NCBI RefSeq assembly: GCF_025717605.1 | Contig: NZ_JAJIRQ010000003.1 | Coordinates: 597,963 to 660,919 of the forward strand | Length of the DNA stretch: 62,957 bases | Direction of reading: 5' to 3' | Origin: Paucibacter sp. TC2R-5 | Lineage (GTDB): Bacteria; Pseudomonadota; Gammaproteobacteria; Burkholderiales; Burkholderiaceae_C | Part shown: positions 17,899-27,396 of the stretch, piece by piece | Numbering within the stretch: position 1 is the first letter of the stretch | How the letters are laid out: the number at the start of each line of letters is the position of its first letter | Position numbers and translations under genes: made by a program | Notes under the pieces: model-generated | Database searches by the model: none | Told to the model about the DNA's origin: nothing | Seen by the model: the letters and a program-made list of their open reading frames with translations, nothing else

Positions 17899-18501
17899 AT
17901 GTCTGCACCAGCACCCGCTGCCGCGGCCGAAGCCCCAAAAGGCGGCGGCAAAAAGAAACTCATCATCATCATTGCAGCTGTCCTGGTTTTGGTCCTGGGC
18001 GGCGGTGGCGCGGCCCTCATGCTGATGAAGAAGAAAGCTCCGGTCGACGGCGAGGAAGACGGGGCAGAGGCTACACATGAGCCAGCGCCTGCGCATAAAC
18101 CACCCAAACCAGGCACCCCCCCGGTATTCGTGCCTCTGGATCCATTCACCGTCAATCTGTCCGACAAGGACGTCGATCGTTTTGCTCAAATCGGCATCAC
18201 CCTGGAGGTGATGGATACGCACACCGCCGACCAGATCAAGGCCTATTTGCCGGCCATCCGCAGCAATGTGCTGATGGTGTTGTCGCACAAAACCTCGGGC
18301 GAGTTGCTGACACGGGAGGGCAAAGAAAAACTCGCACGGGAAGTGCAGCGCGAGTCAGTCCGTCCCATGGGTATCGAGCTTGATGACGAGGACGAAGAAG
18401 AGCCGCCCGCTGACACGCCGAAGAAGAAGAAAAAGAAAAAGAAGGTGCATGTGGAGAGCCCCGTCACCAAAGTCTTGTTTTCGACCTTTATCGTCCAGTG
18501 A
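17899..18501 (+). CDS. fliL: Flagellar basal-body protein FliL, with charged insertion
   Basis: 200 residues. FliL is a single-pass inner-membrane protein around the stator that helps torque. The membrane segment is at ~18-39 (KKKLIIIIAAVLVLVLGGGGAALML), followed by the periplasmic SPFH/stomatin-like domain (FVPLDPFTVNLSDKDVDRFAQIGITLEV...). The C-terminal strand VTKVLFSTFIVQ matches the family. Between ~163 and 188 there is an unusual tract: about eight acidic residues, then PPADTP and eight lysines in a row. Start behind CAGGAG. fliM follows after 28 bases. The gap before it (17746-17898) may contain a promoter. Confidence 0.93.
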   Translation: MSAPAPAAAAEAPKGGGKKKLIIIIAAVLVLVLGGGGAALMLMKKKAPVDGEEDGAEATHEPAPAHKPPKPGTPPVFVPLDPFTVNLSDKDVDRFAQIGITLEVMDTHTADQIKAYLPAIRSNVLMVLSHKTSGELLTREGKEKLAREVQRESVRPMGIELDDEDEEEPPADTPKKKKKKKKVHVESPVTKVLFSTFIVQ

Positions 18502-18529
18502 GCCCGCAGCCTCGGCCGGTTAAGTCAGC

Positions 18530-19534
18530 ATGAATCAGCAAATCCTTTCGCAAGACGAAGTCGACGCCCTTCTGCAAGGCATCACCGGCGAAAGCCAGAA
18601 GCTCGATGCCGAAGAGGAACAGGTTGGCGGCATACGCGACTACAACCTGGCCAGCCAGGAACGGATTGTTCGTGGGCGCATGCCCACGATGGAAATCATC
18701 AACGAACGTTTTGCCCGCAACATTCGTGTTGGCCTCTTCAACTTCATTCGCAAGAGCCCGGAAGTCGCCATCGGCGGCATCAAGGTGCAGAAGTACAGCG
18801 CTTTCTTGCGTGAAATCGTCGTTCCTACCAACTTCAACATCGTTTCAGTCAAACCGCTGCGCGGGTCGGGGCTGATCGTCTGTGACCCGACACTGGTTTT
18901 CGCGGTGATTGATTCCTTGTTCGGCGGCATCGGCAAGTTCCACGCCCGCATCGAAGGACGAGATTTCTCAGCCACCGAACAGCGCGTGATTCTTCGGCTG
19001 GTCGAGGTGATCACGGCCGAGTACCACAAGGCCTGGAAAGGCATCTACCCGCTGGAGCTGGAGTTTCAGCGCTCGGAGATGCAGCCGCAGTTCGCCAATA
19101 TTGCAACACCTAGCGAGATCGTCGTTTCGACCTCATTCACGCTGGAAATCGGCGAGACCAGCGGCACGGTCTACTTTTGCATCCCCTATGCCACCTTGGA
19201 GCCGATTCGTGACGTGCTCTATTCGACCACCGTCGGCGATTCGACCGAACCGGACAGGCGTTGGGTGAATTTGCTGAAACACCAGATCCAGGACGCCAAG
19301 GTCGAACTGGTGGCCGAATTGGGCACCGCACCGGCCACAGTCGAACAACTGCTGGCCTTCAAGCCGGGGGACTTCATTGAACTGGACCTGGAAGCCATGA
19401 TCAAGGCCAAGATCGACGGCGTGCCCGTGTACGACTGCCACTACGGCACCTCCAATGGCAAATACGCCATCAAAGTTGAACAAATGCTGACCAGCCCCGA
19501 CCAGGGTTGGCTGGGAGCCCGCAATGTCACCTGA
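18530..19534 (+). CDS. fliM: Flagellar motor switch protein FliM
   Basis: 334 residues. FliM binds CheY-P and forms the C-ring wall with FliG and FliN. The N-terminal CheY-P-binding peptide LSQDEVDALLQG is intact. The middle CheC-like domain has the GGIGKF motif (LFGGIGKFHARIEGRDFSATEQRVI), and the C-terminal SpoA domain (residues ~250-325) pairs with FliN. Its end overlaps the fliN start by 11 bases, so the two switch proteins are translationally coupled. Confidence 0.97.
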   Translation: MNQQILSQDEVDALLQGITGESQKLDAEEEQVGGIRDYNLASQERIVRGRMPTMEIINERFARNIRVGLFNFIRKSPEVAIGGIKVQKYSAFLREIVVPTNFNIVSVKPLRGSGLIVCDPTLVFAVIDSLFGGIGKFHARIEGRDFSATEQRVILRLVEVITAEYHKAWKGIYPLELEFQRSEMQPQFANIATPSEIVVSTSFTLEIGETSGTVYFCIPYATLEPIRDVLYSTTVGDSTEPDRRWVNLLKHQIQDAKVELVAELGTAPATVEQLLAFKPGDFIELDLEAMIKAKIDGVPVYDCHYGTSNGKYAIKVEQMLTSPDQGWLGARNVT

Positions 19535-19961
19535 TACCCCCTCCTCCGACGAACAAGACGCAATGGCGGCCGAATGGGCCGCCGCCTTGGCCGAAAGTCA
19601 ACCCAGCTCGGTTGCCGAAGAAGTACAAACAGTCTCCGAGCAGGTGGCGCCCGCCAGCTTCGCCAATTTCTCGCCCACACCCAACAATATGCCGGGCGGC
19701 GACATCAATATGATTCTGGACATTCCCGTCCAGCTGACTGTTGAATTAGGTCGCACCCGCATCCCGATCAAGAACATCTTGCAGTTGGCTCAGGGCTCGG
19801 TGGTGGAGTTGGATGCTTTGGCAGGTGAACCGATGGACGTGCTGGTCAACGGCTACCTGATCGCACAGGGAGAAGTGGTCGTGGTGAATGACAAGTTCGG
19901 TATACGACTCACCGACATCGTCACGCCGTCGGAGCGCATGCGCCGCCTCTCTAAAGGCTGA
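19524..19961 (+). CDS. fliN: Flagellar motor switch protein FliN
   Basis: 145 residues. FliN forms the lower C ring and docks FliH/FliI. The C-terminal SpoA domain (NMILDIPVQLTVELGRTRIPIKNILQLAQGSVVELDALAGEPMDVLVNGYLIAQGEVVVVNDKFGIRLTDIVTP) is canonical, preceded by ~55 acidic, disordered residues, longer than in enterics. The start overlaps fliM by 11 bases. Confidence 0.97.
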   Translation: MSPDTPSSDEQDAMAAEWAAALAESQPSSVAEEVQTVSEQVAPASFANFSPTPNNMPGGDINMILDIPVQLTVELGRTRIPIKNILQLAQGSVVELDALAGEPMDVLVNGYLIAQGEVVVVNDKFGIRLTDIVTPSERMRRLSKG

Positions 19962-20020
19962 CACCAAAACTCAGCGCAGCAAGACCTGACACCGGCTTCG
20001 GCTCGGGCGACAATCAATCC

Positions 20021-20422
20021 ATGAACACGCCCCTCAGTTCCGCCCCAACATCGTCACTTTTGCCCCTGCTTTGGTTTCTGGCCATCCTCTGCCTGATCCC
20101 GCTGGTGCTGTGGCTAATCAAGCGCACGCCGCTGGGCGCCTCGAGTGGATCCGGCGTGATGCGGCTCGTAGCGCAGATGGCCCTCGCACCCAATCAACGG
20201 ATCTTGACCGTGGAGGTCGGCCAAGGGGACGACAAGCGCTGGCTGGTGTTGGGCGTCACGGGGCAACAAATCACCACCTTACATGTCATGCCGCCGCAGC
20301 CTGAAGCGCAGCCCCACAAAAACGCCCCGGCCTTTGCTCAAATGCTCAGCGCTCGGATGAGCGGTAAAAGCGTAGAGTCCGCGTCGCCGCAAAGCAAAAC
20401 CGGAGATCACGGTGCGAACTGA
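20021..20422 (+). CDS. fliO: Flagellar biosynthesis protein FliO
   Basis: 133 residues. FliO helps assemble the FliP ring of the export gate. One membrane segment at ~14-34 (LLPLLWFLAILCLIPLVLWLI) is followed by the conserved cytoplasmic FliO domain (MRLVAQMALAPNQRILTVEVGQGDDKRWLVLGVTGQQITTLHVM). The C-terminal tail is disordered. The gene sits between fliN and fliP as usual and overlaps the fliP start by 11 bases. Confidence 0.9.
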   Translation: MNTPLSSAPTSSLLPLLWFLAILCLIPLVLWLIKRTPLGASSGSGVMRLVAQMALAPNQRILTVEVGQGDDKRWLVLGVTGQQITTLHVMPPQPEAQPHKNAPAFAQMLSARMSGKSVESASPQSKTGDHGAN

Positions 20423-21254
20423 GTTCAGGGTGGCATGCCTATCGGCCAAAGCTGCGGCCGGCACCGTCTTGGTGGGCCTGAAGGTCCTGTTTTCGCAGCT
20501 CAAGCCCAAGGCAAAACTGATTCTTGCCTTGTCGTTTGTTTCGGCATTTTCTGCCAGTGCTTTAGCTCAGAATGCCCCACCCGCCAGCCTGCCGTTGCTG
20601 CTTGGGCAAGGGCCGGCAGGCAACAGCTTTTCGGTGCCGATTCAGACGCTGTTGTTCTTCACCGCGCTGGGTTTCCTGCCCGCGGTTCTCTTGATGATGA
20701 CCGGCTTCACGCGCATCGTCATCGTGCTGTCCTTGATGCGCCAAGCCTTGGGCACACAGGCTGCCCCACCCAACCAGGTTATTGTGGGGCTCTCTCTGTT
20801 TTTGACCTTCTTCGTGATGAGTCCAACTTTGGACAAGGTCTATGCCGACGCCTGGATGCCGTACAGCAGCGGGCAAATCGCCTTCGAAGAAGCCCTGAAA
20901 CGCGCCGAACCACCGATGCGCAGCTTTATGCTGAAGCAAACCCGGCAGGCAGACGTCGCCCTGTTCTCTCGCTTGGCCAAGTTGGATGCCAGCGTCAAGC
21001 CTGAGGATGTGCCTTTCAAGGTCTTGGTGCCCTCTTTTGTGACCAGCGAGTTGAAAAGTGCGTTCCAAATTGCTTTCTTGATCTTCATCCCGTTTTTGGT
21101 CATCGACATGATCGTGAGCAGCGTGCTGATGAGCTTAGGCATGATGATGCTTTCGCCTGTGCTGGTAGCACTGCCCTTCAAGCTGATGCTGTTCGTGCTG
21201 GCCGACGGCTGGAACCTCTTGTTGGGTTCGCTGGCGGCGAGCTTTGTGACCTAA
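20412..21254 (+). CDS. fliP: Flagellar export gate protein FliP
   Basis: 280 residues. Five FliP subunits with FliQ and FliR form the export channel. Start is a GTG with GGAG six bases upstream, overlapping fliO. The N-terminal ~50 residues hold a cleavable signal-like segment (LILALSFVSAFSASALAQ) after a longer than usual basic leader. The rest has the FliP signatures FTRIVIVLSLMRQALGTQAAPPNQVIVGLSLFLTFFVMSP and IPFLVIDMIVSSVLMSLGMMMLSPVLVALPFKLMLFVLADGWNLL. Confidence 0.96.
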   Translation: MRTEFRVACLSAKAAAGTVLVGLKVLFSQLKPKAKLILALSFVSAFSASALAQNAPPASLPLLLGQGPAGNSFSVPIQTLLFFTALGFLPAVLLMMTGFTRIVIVLSLMRQALGTQAAPPNQVIVGLSLFLTFFVMSPTLDKVYADAWMPYSSGQIAFEEALKRAEPPMRSFMLKQTRQADVALFSRLAKLDASVKPEDVPFKVLVPSFVTSELKSAFQIAFLIFIPFLVIDMIVSSVLMSLGMMMLSPVLVALPFKLMLFVLADGWNLLLGSLAASFVT

Positions 21255-21265
21255 GGACGTATCGA

Positions 21266-21535
21266 ATGGACGCACAACAAGTCTTCACCTTCGGCCAGCA
21301 GGGCCTCTACATCCTGATGCTGGTGGCGGCACCAACGCTGATCACCGTGCTGGTGGTCGGCGTGCTGGTCAGCGTGTTTCAAGCCGCCACCCAGATCAAT
21401 GAGGCCACCTTGAGTTTTGTGCCCAAGGTCGTTGCGGCGGTGTTGGTGCTGTCCATCACCGGCCCATGGATGGTGAGCACCTTGGTCGACTACATACGCC
21501 GCACCTTGATGGCCATCCCGCAAGTCGTGGGTTGA
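21266..21535 (+). CDS. fliQ: Flagellar export gate protein FliQ
   Basis: An 89-residue, two-helix membrane hairpin of the export gate. The family pattern is clear: LMLVAAPTLITVLVVGVLVSVFQAATQINEATLSFVPKVVAAVLVLSITGPWMVSTLVDY. It lies 11 bases after fliP and three bases before fliR. Confidence 0.97.
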   Translation: MDAQQVFTFGQQGLYILMLVAAPTLITVLVVGVLVSVFQAATQINEATLSFVPKVVAAVLVLSITGPWMVSTLVDYIRRTLMAIPQVVG

Positions 21536-21538
21536 TAG

Positions 21539-22303
21539 ATGTTTGCGGTCACCGAAACGCAACTGCTGACCTGGCTGAATCCGCTGCTGTGGCCGTTTAT
21601 TCGCATGCTGGCTTTGTTCGCCGGCATGCCCATCTTCAGCCAACGCAATGTACCCATGCGCGTGCGAGTGGGCCTGGCGTTCTTTATTTCGATGGCTGCC
21701 CAAGCCAGCTTGCCGGCAATGCCTTTGGCGCCGCTGGACTCACTGCCCATGCTCTTGCTTTTGCTCGCGCAACAGCTATTGATCGGGCTGTCGATGGGAT
21801 TCGCCGTGCGTCTGGTGTTTGCCTCGCTGGAGTTTGCCGGCGAGCTGATCGGGCTTCAGATGGGCTTGAATTTTGCCGGTTTCTTTGATCCCGCAACCGG
21901 CAGCCAAGGGACCGCAACGGCCAGATTCTTTGGCAGCATGGTGGCTTTCTTGTTCATTGCGATCAATGGCCATCTGCTGCTGATCAATGCCTTGATTCAG
22001 AGCTTCCATGTCTTCCCCGTCGGAGATGAACCCTTCCACTTTCTACGCGTCGCCAAGCCTCAAAGCTGGGGCGCGGAGATATTCAAAATGGGCTTGTGGA
22101 TTGCCTTACCGCTGATCACGATGCTGATGTTCGTCAACCTGGTGATGGGCGTGATCTCGCGCGTAGCATCGCAAATCAATGTGTTCTCGGTGGGCTTCCC
22201 GCTCACCATCAGCATTGGCCTGATCGGAATGGTCGCGACCCTACCCCTGATGCAGACCCCATTCATGGTGGTGCTGGAGCGCATGCTGGCCGCATTCACA
22301 TAG
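21539..22303 (+). CDS. fliR: Flagellar export gate protein FliR
   Basis: 254 residues. FliR completes the FliPQR channel. It has six predicted hydrophobic segments and the family stretches WPFIRMLALFAGMPIFSQRNVPMRVRVGLAFFISM and LVFASLEFAGELIGLQMGLNFAGFFDPATGSQG. It is the last gene of the fliF-R run; flhB and flhA are not in the window. It is followed, convergently, by tRNA-Leu; I see no terminator between them. Confidence 0.96.
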   Translation: MFAVTETQLLTWLNPLLWPFIRMLALFAGMPIFSQRNVPMRVRVGLAFFISMAAQASLPAMPLAPLDSLPMLLLLLAQQLLIGLSMGFAVRLVFASLEFAGELIGLQMGLNFAGFFDPATGSQGTATARFFGSMVAFLFIAINGHLLLINALIQSFHVFPVGDEPFHFLRVAKPQSWGAEIFKMGLWIALPLITMLMFVNLVMGVISRVASQINVFSVGFPLTISIGLIGMVATLPLMQTPFMVVLERMLAAFT

Positions 22304-22325
22304 AGCGGCGATGTTGATTTGCCGT

Positions 22326-22412
22326 TGGTGCCCAGGACGGGACTTGAACCCGTACGACGTTTAAGTCGGCGGATTTTAAGTCCGCTGCGTCTACCAATTC
22401 CACCACCCGGGC
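22326..22412 (-). tRNA. tRNA-Leu (UAA)
   Basis: The minus strand gives acceptor GCCCGGG paired with CCTGGGC and an encoded ACCA. The anticodon loop within GGACTTAAAATCC reads UAA. A long variable arm (class II) is present, as required for leucine. 87 bases with CCA. It is last in the minus-strand tRNA group. Confidence 0.95.
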
Positions 22413-22470
22413 GGCAACTCATCGCGAGCGCATTATCTACCGCTCATGACGTCGACTCATCGACATCACA

Positions 22471-22501
22471 AACAAGAAAGGGAAGCCGATTGGCTTCCCT
22501 T
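22471..22501 (-). terminator. Hairpin after tRNA-Gly copy A
   Basis: On the minus strand AAGGGAAGCC-aatc-GGCTTCCCTT is followed by TCTTGTTT. It looks like a weak terminator, but tRNA-Leu lies beyond it on the same strand. It could be a partial terminator or a processing signal. A near copy follows the third tRNA-Gly. Confidence 0.55.
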
Positions 22502-22511
22502 CTATTTAATT

Positions 22512-22587
22512 TGGAGCGGGAAAAGAGGCTCGAACTCTCGACCTCGACCTTGGCAAGGTCGCGCTCTACCAACTGAGCTATTCCCGC
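22512..22587 (-). tRNA. tRNA-Gly (GCC), copy A
   Basis: Minus strand GCGGGAATAGCTCAGTTGG..., acceptor GCGGGAA/TTCCCGC, CCA encoded. The anticodon loop TTGCCAA reads GCC. 76 bases, identical in sequence to the other two copies. Confidence 0.96.
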
Positions 22588-22645
22588 ATTGCATTGGCAA
22601 TGAACTATTCATTCAAACCAAGCTTTGTAAAGATACCTGACATAT

Positions 22646-22721
22646 TGGAGCGGGAAAAGAGGCTCGAACTCTCGACCTCGACCTTGGCAAGGTCGCGCTC
22701 TACCAACTGAGCTATTCCCGC
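22646..22721 (-). tRNA. tRNA-Gly (GCC), copy B
   Basis: Identical to copy A over all 76 bases, including CCA; 58 bases separate them. Confidence 0.96.
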
Positions 22722-23083
22722 ATATGTCTTCGATACTAATGATCTGCTTTAACGATTGCTGCAAACTTCTGCAACAACCCGGCAAACCACCAGTATCTGT
22801 TTCAACAGCCAACATTCCTGTTACCAAGAAAAAGCCATATCCACTTACCTTTTTTCCACCGTTTTAACCTTTGCAGGTTAAATCAGCTGATCACTTGTTA
22901 ACCGGTGCCACCCGATATCGCGACCTGCCTTTCAGCGAAGAGCGTCATTCTATACCGAAATTATTCTGACATGCAAGATGTTTCGAATATTTTTCGCTAT
23001 TGCGAAGAACGCATATTCAAACAAACCAGTCTTCTGCAATCAGATCGTGCCGGTGTGCACTGGCCCAATCAAACTACCCAAGC
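22722..23083 (-). promoter_or_regulatory. AT-rich spacer with a promoter for tRNA-Gly/Gly/Leu
   Basis: This 362-base gap is much more AT-rich than its surroundings. On the minus strand, TTGCAT (22971-22976), an 18-base spacer and TAGAAT (22947-22952) form a sigma-70-like promoter. A very similar pair precedes tRNA-Gly copy C. An inverted repeat TTTAACC-tttgca-GGTTAAA lies at 22863-22882. The distance from this promoter to tRNA-Gly copy B is over 200 bases, so a longer leader or a small RNA may be made here. I see no gene. Confidence 0.45.
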
Positions 23084-23157
23084 TGGAGGCGCGACCCAGA
23101 GTCGAACTGGGCTAACCGGATTTGCAATCCGGGGCATAACCGATTTGCTATCGCGCC
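23084..23157 (-). tRNA. tRNA-Cys (GCA)
   Basis: Minus strand GGCGCGATAGC..., acceptor GGCGCGA/TCGCGCC, encoded CCA, anticodon arm GGATTGCAAATCC with GCA. 74 bases. Confidence 0.95.
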
Positions 23158-23196
23158 GTATTCCGCCCGCCAACGCCCAAATCGCAGCATTGACGG

Positions 23197-23223
23197 AAAA
23201 GGGAAGCCCGGGGGCTTCCCTTT
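23197..23223 (-). terminator. Hairpin after tRNA-Gly copy C
   Basis: On the minus strand AAAGGGAAGCC and GGCTTCCCTTT flank a short loop, with one more T directly after the stem. It falls between tRNA-Gly copy C and tRNA-Cys, and its arms match those of the hairpin after copy A. Confidence 0.55.
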
Positions 23224-23228
23224 CAATT

Positions 23229-23304
23229 TGGAGCGGGAAAAGAGGCTCGAACTCTCGACCTCGACCTTGGCAAGGTCGCGCTCTACCAACTGAGCTATTC
23301 CCGC
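23229..23304 (-). tRNA. tRNA-Gly (GCC), copy C
   Basis: Identical to copies A and B. It is first in the minus-strand tRNA group, with a sigma-70-like promoter about 80 bases upstream. Confidence 0.96.
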
Positions 23305-23386
23305 ATATTTCTCACATCCGGCTCGTAAAGTCTAAAACCGAAGTTTTGAACATTACGCAGTGCATGCCGTTTGCGCCGAAAGTCAA

Positions 23387-23416
23387 ATTCTATACCAAAT
23401 TTCCGATGCTTTGCAA
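23387..23416 (-). promoter_or_regulatory. Sigma-70-like promoter of the tRNA-Gly/Cys group
   Basis: Minus strand TTGCAA, an 18-base spacer, then TAGAAT (or TATAGA at 16 bases). The same TTGCAx-N18-TAGAAT layout recurs at 22947-22976. Confidence 0.5.
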
Positions 23417-23462
23417 GCCCCTTGCTTGCACATTTGAATCACAAAGCAATCGAACTACTCAG

Positions 23463-25871
23463 TCAATGCGTGGCCGGCTGCGCCGCGGGGACGGGTTCTG
23501 TCTTGGCTGCCACCACCGGATCTTCGTCCGGCAAGGGCACAGGCATGGACTCCAAGGCCACCTCCAAAACGCGGTCAATCCAACGAACCGGCACGATCTC
23601 AAGCTGGTTCTTGACGTTCTCGGGGATGTCTTGCAGGTCCTTGACATTGTCCTCGGGGATCATCACCGTCTTGATTCCGCCACGATGTGCAGCCAGCAGC
23701 TTTTCTTTCAAACCGCCGATGGCCGTAACCTCGCCGCGTAAGGTGATTTCGCCGGTCATCGCCACATCCGCGCGCACCGGAATACCGGTCAAAGCAGACA
23801 CGAAAGCAGTCGTCATCGCCGCACCCGCACTTGGACCATCCTTGGGCGTAGCGCCATCCGGCACATGGACATGGACATCGCGCTTCTCGAACAACTCGTC
23901 CTTGATACCCAGCATGCGCGAACGTGAACGCACCACCGTGCGAGCCGCTTCGACCGACTCCTTCATCACATCGCCGAGCGAGCCGGTGCGGATGATATTG
24001 CCCTTGCCAGGCATGGCGGTTGCTTCGATGGTCAACAGATCGCCGCCGACCTCGGTCCATGCCAGACCGACCACTTGGCCGACCTGATTTTTCTTTTCCG
24101 CCCGACCGAAGTCGTACTTGCGCACGCCCAAGAAGTCATTCAGATTGTCCTCGGTCACTACGGCCTTGCCTTCAAAAGTCTTCAGCGCGATGCCTTTGAC
24201 GACCTTGCGGCAGATCTTGGAGACTTCACGTTCCAGCGAACGCACACCGGCTTCTCGCGTGTAGTAACGGATGATGCCGCGAATGGCGGATTCGGTGACT
24301 TCCATCTCCTCTTCCTTGACACCATTGTTCTTGCACTGCTTGGGCAAGAGATAGCGCTGGGCGATATTGACCTTTTCATCCTCGGTGTAACCCGACAGGC
24401 GAATCACTTCCATCCGGTCCAGCAAGGCCGGTGGAATGTTCATCGAGTTCGAGGTCGCAATGAACATCACGTCAGATAGGTCAAAGTCGACCTCGACATA
24501 GTGGTCGCCAAAGGTGTGGTTTTGCTCCGGGTCCAGCACTTCCAACAAAGCCGACGAAGGGTCGCCACGGAAGTCCATGCCCAGCTTGTCGATCTCATCG
24601 AGCAGGAACAGCGGATTGCGCGTGCCCACTTTGGACAAGCTCTGCAAGACCTTGCCCGGCATCGAGCCGATATAGGTGCGGCGGTGGCCACGGATCTCGG
24701 CCTCGTCGCGCACGCCGCCCAAGGCCATGCGCACAAACTTGCGCCCTGTGGCGCGTGCCACCGACTGACCCAGCGAGGTCTTGCCCACGCCTGGAGGGCC
24801 AACCAAGCAAAGAATCGGTGCCTTGACCTTGTCCACACGTTGCTGCACCGCGAGGTATTCGACGATGCGGTCCTTGACCTTATCCAAGCCGTAATGGTCT
24901 TCATTCAAGACGTCAACGGCATTGGCCAGGTCAAACTTGATCTTGGTTTTCTTGCTCCAAGGCAGATTAACCAGGGTCTCGATGTAGTTGCGCACCACAG
25001 TCGCTTCAGCCGACATCGGCGACATCAGCTTGAGCTTCTTCAACTCCCCGTCGGCCTTCTTCTTGGCCTCCTTGGGCATGCGCGCAGCCTGGATTTTTTT
25101 ATCCAGCTCTTCGAGGTCAGCACCCTCTTCGCCGTCGCCCAATTCCTTCTGGATGGCCTTGACCTGCTCATTCAGGTAGTACTCGCGCTGGCTCTTTTCC
25201 ATCTGCCGTTTGACGCGGCCACGGATGCGCTTTTCCACTTGCAAGATGTCAACTTCATGCTCGAGCAAATCGAGCAAGGTTTCCAGGCGCTTTCCAATCT
25301 CGGACAAATTGAGCACCGACTGCTTGGCATCGAGCTTCAATGGCAGGTGCGCAGCGATGGTGTCGGCCAAGCGGCCCGCATCATCAATGCCGGCAATCGA
25401 GGTCAAGATTTCAGGCGGGATCTTTTTGTTCAGCTTGACGTACTGATCAAACTGCTGAGTCACTGCGCGGCGCAGCGCCTCAACTTCCGGCTTGGCATCC
25501 GCCTCGGGCGGAATTGGCATCACCTCGGCGATGAAATGCTCTTCGCCGTCGGTGATGCTGTGCGTGGTGGCTCGCTGCAAGCCTTCGACCAAGACCTTGA
25601 CGGTGCCGTCGGGCAACTTGAGCATTTGCAAGATACTTGAAACGCAACCCACCTCGAACATATCGTCCGACTTGGGCTCATCTTTGCCGGCGGCTTTTTG
25701 CGCCACCAGCATGATTTGACGGCCGGCTTCCATCGCGGCTTCGAGCGCCTTGATGGACTTAGGGCGCCCCACAAACAGCGGAATCACCATATGCGGGAAT
25801 ACAACCACATCACGCAGCGGCAGCAGCGGCAAGGTGATGAGTTCTGCAGGCAAAACAGGATGACCGGACAT
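23463..25871 (-). CDS. lon: ATP-dependent protease La (Lon)
   Basis: 802 residues, normal for LonA. Lon unfolds and degrades damaged and regulatory proteins in the cytoplasm. The N-terminal substrate domain begins LPLLPLRDVVVFPHMVIPLFVGR. The AAA+ part has Walker A GPPGVGKT and Walker B FLLDEIDK. The protease domain carries the Ser-Lys dyad, in DGPSAGAAM (Ser) and the lysine of GLKEKLLAAHRGG. The C-terminus ends in a Pro/Ala-rich tail. The ATG at 25871 follows AGAGAGG. Downstream of clpX on the same strand, it may share transcription with clpP-clpX, though a hairpin lies between. Confidence 0.98.
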   Translation of the reverse strand: MSGHPVLPAELITLPLLPLRDVVVFPHMVIPLFVGRPKSIKALEAAMEAGRQIMLVAQKAAGKDEPKSDDMFEVGCVSSILQMLKLPDGTVKVLVEGLQRATTHSITDGEEHFIAEVMPIPPEADAKPEVEALRRAVTQQFDQYVKLNKKIPPEILTSIAGIDDAGRLADTIAAHLPLKLDAKQSVLNLSEIGKRLETLLDLLEHEVDILQVEKRIRGRVKRQMEKSQREYYLNEQVKAIQKELGDGEEGADLEELDKKIQAARMPKEAKKKADGELKKLKLMSPMSAEATVVRNYIETLVNLPWSKKTKIKFDLANAVDVLNEDHYGLDKVKDRIVEYLAVQQRVDKVKAPILCLVGPPGVGKTSLGQSVARATGRKFVRMALGGVRDEAEIRGHRRTYIGSMPGKVLQSLSKVGTRNPLFLLDEIDKLGMDFRGDPSSALLEVLDPEQNHTFGDHYVEVDFDLSDVMFIATSNSMNIPPALLDRMEVIRLSGYTEDEKVNIAQRYLLPKQCKNNGVKEEEMEVTESAIRGIIRYYTREAGVRSLEREVSKICRKVVKGIALKTFEGKAVVTEDNLNDFLGVRKYDFGRAEKKNQVGQVVGLAWTEVGGDLLTIEATAMPGKGNIIRTGSLGDVMKESVEAARTVVRSRSRMLGIKDELFEKRDVHVHVPDGATPKDGPSAGAAMTTAFVSALTGIPVRADVAMTGEITLRGEVTAIGGLKEKLLAAHRGGIKTVMIPEDNVKDLQDIPENVKNQLEIVPVRWIDRVLEVALESMPVPLPDEDPVVAAKTEPVPAAQPATH

Positions 25872-25942
25872 GAAAACCTCTCTTTCTCAGACCTAAATGC
25901 GGCCTGAGGGGGTAAATGCAAGACGCCGCAATGATTCAATCA

Positions 25943-25968
25943 GCCGGGCTATTCCAAGCCAGCCCGGC
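25943..25968 (-). other. Hairpin between clpX and lon
   Basis: GCCGGGCT-N10-AGCCCGGC, an 8-bp stem. No T-run follows on the minus strand, so it is at best a weak or factor-assisted stop, or an mRNA processing point between clpX and lon. Confidence 0.4.
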
Positions 25969-25981
25969 CCATTAAAACAAA

Positions 25982-27250
<1,269 letters not shown>

Positions 27251-27396
27251 GGATCTGCTTGTCGGTTCAGGCGTTAATGCCTACTGGGATGATAGTTCAA
27301 ACGCACACGAGGCCCTTCGGTGAATAAGGGCCCCGTTCCGCGCCCTGTTGGGCTTGGCCGCCTTGAGCTATGGCGCTCGGCAGACAAAGCCAGCGC

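Noticed and set aside
22722-23083. AT-rich spacer considered as an integrated element or attachment site
   Set aside because: No integrase, no gene and no duplicated tRNA 3' fragment was found.
22326-23304. Repeated 76-base units considered as a CRISPR or mobile-element repeat
   Set aside because: They are complete tRNA-Gly genes with correct acceptor, anticodon arm and CCA.
24501-25640. A 379-codon frame antisense to lon
   Set aside because: Same composition effect; lon is intact throughout.
25872-25981. Sigma-32 heat-shock promoter of lon
   Set aside because: CCCCCT is present but no CTTGAA-like -35 at the needed 13-15 bases.
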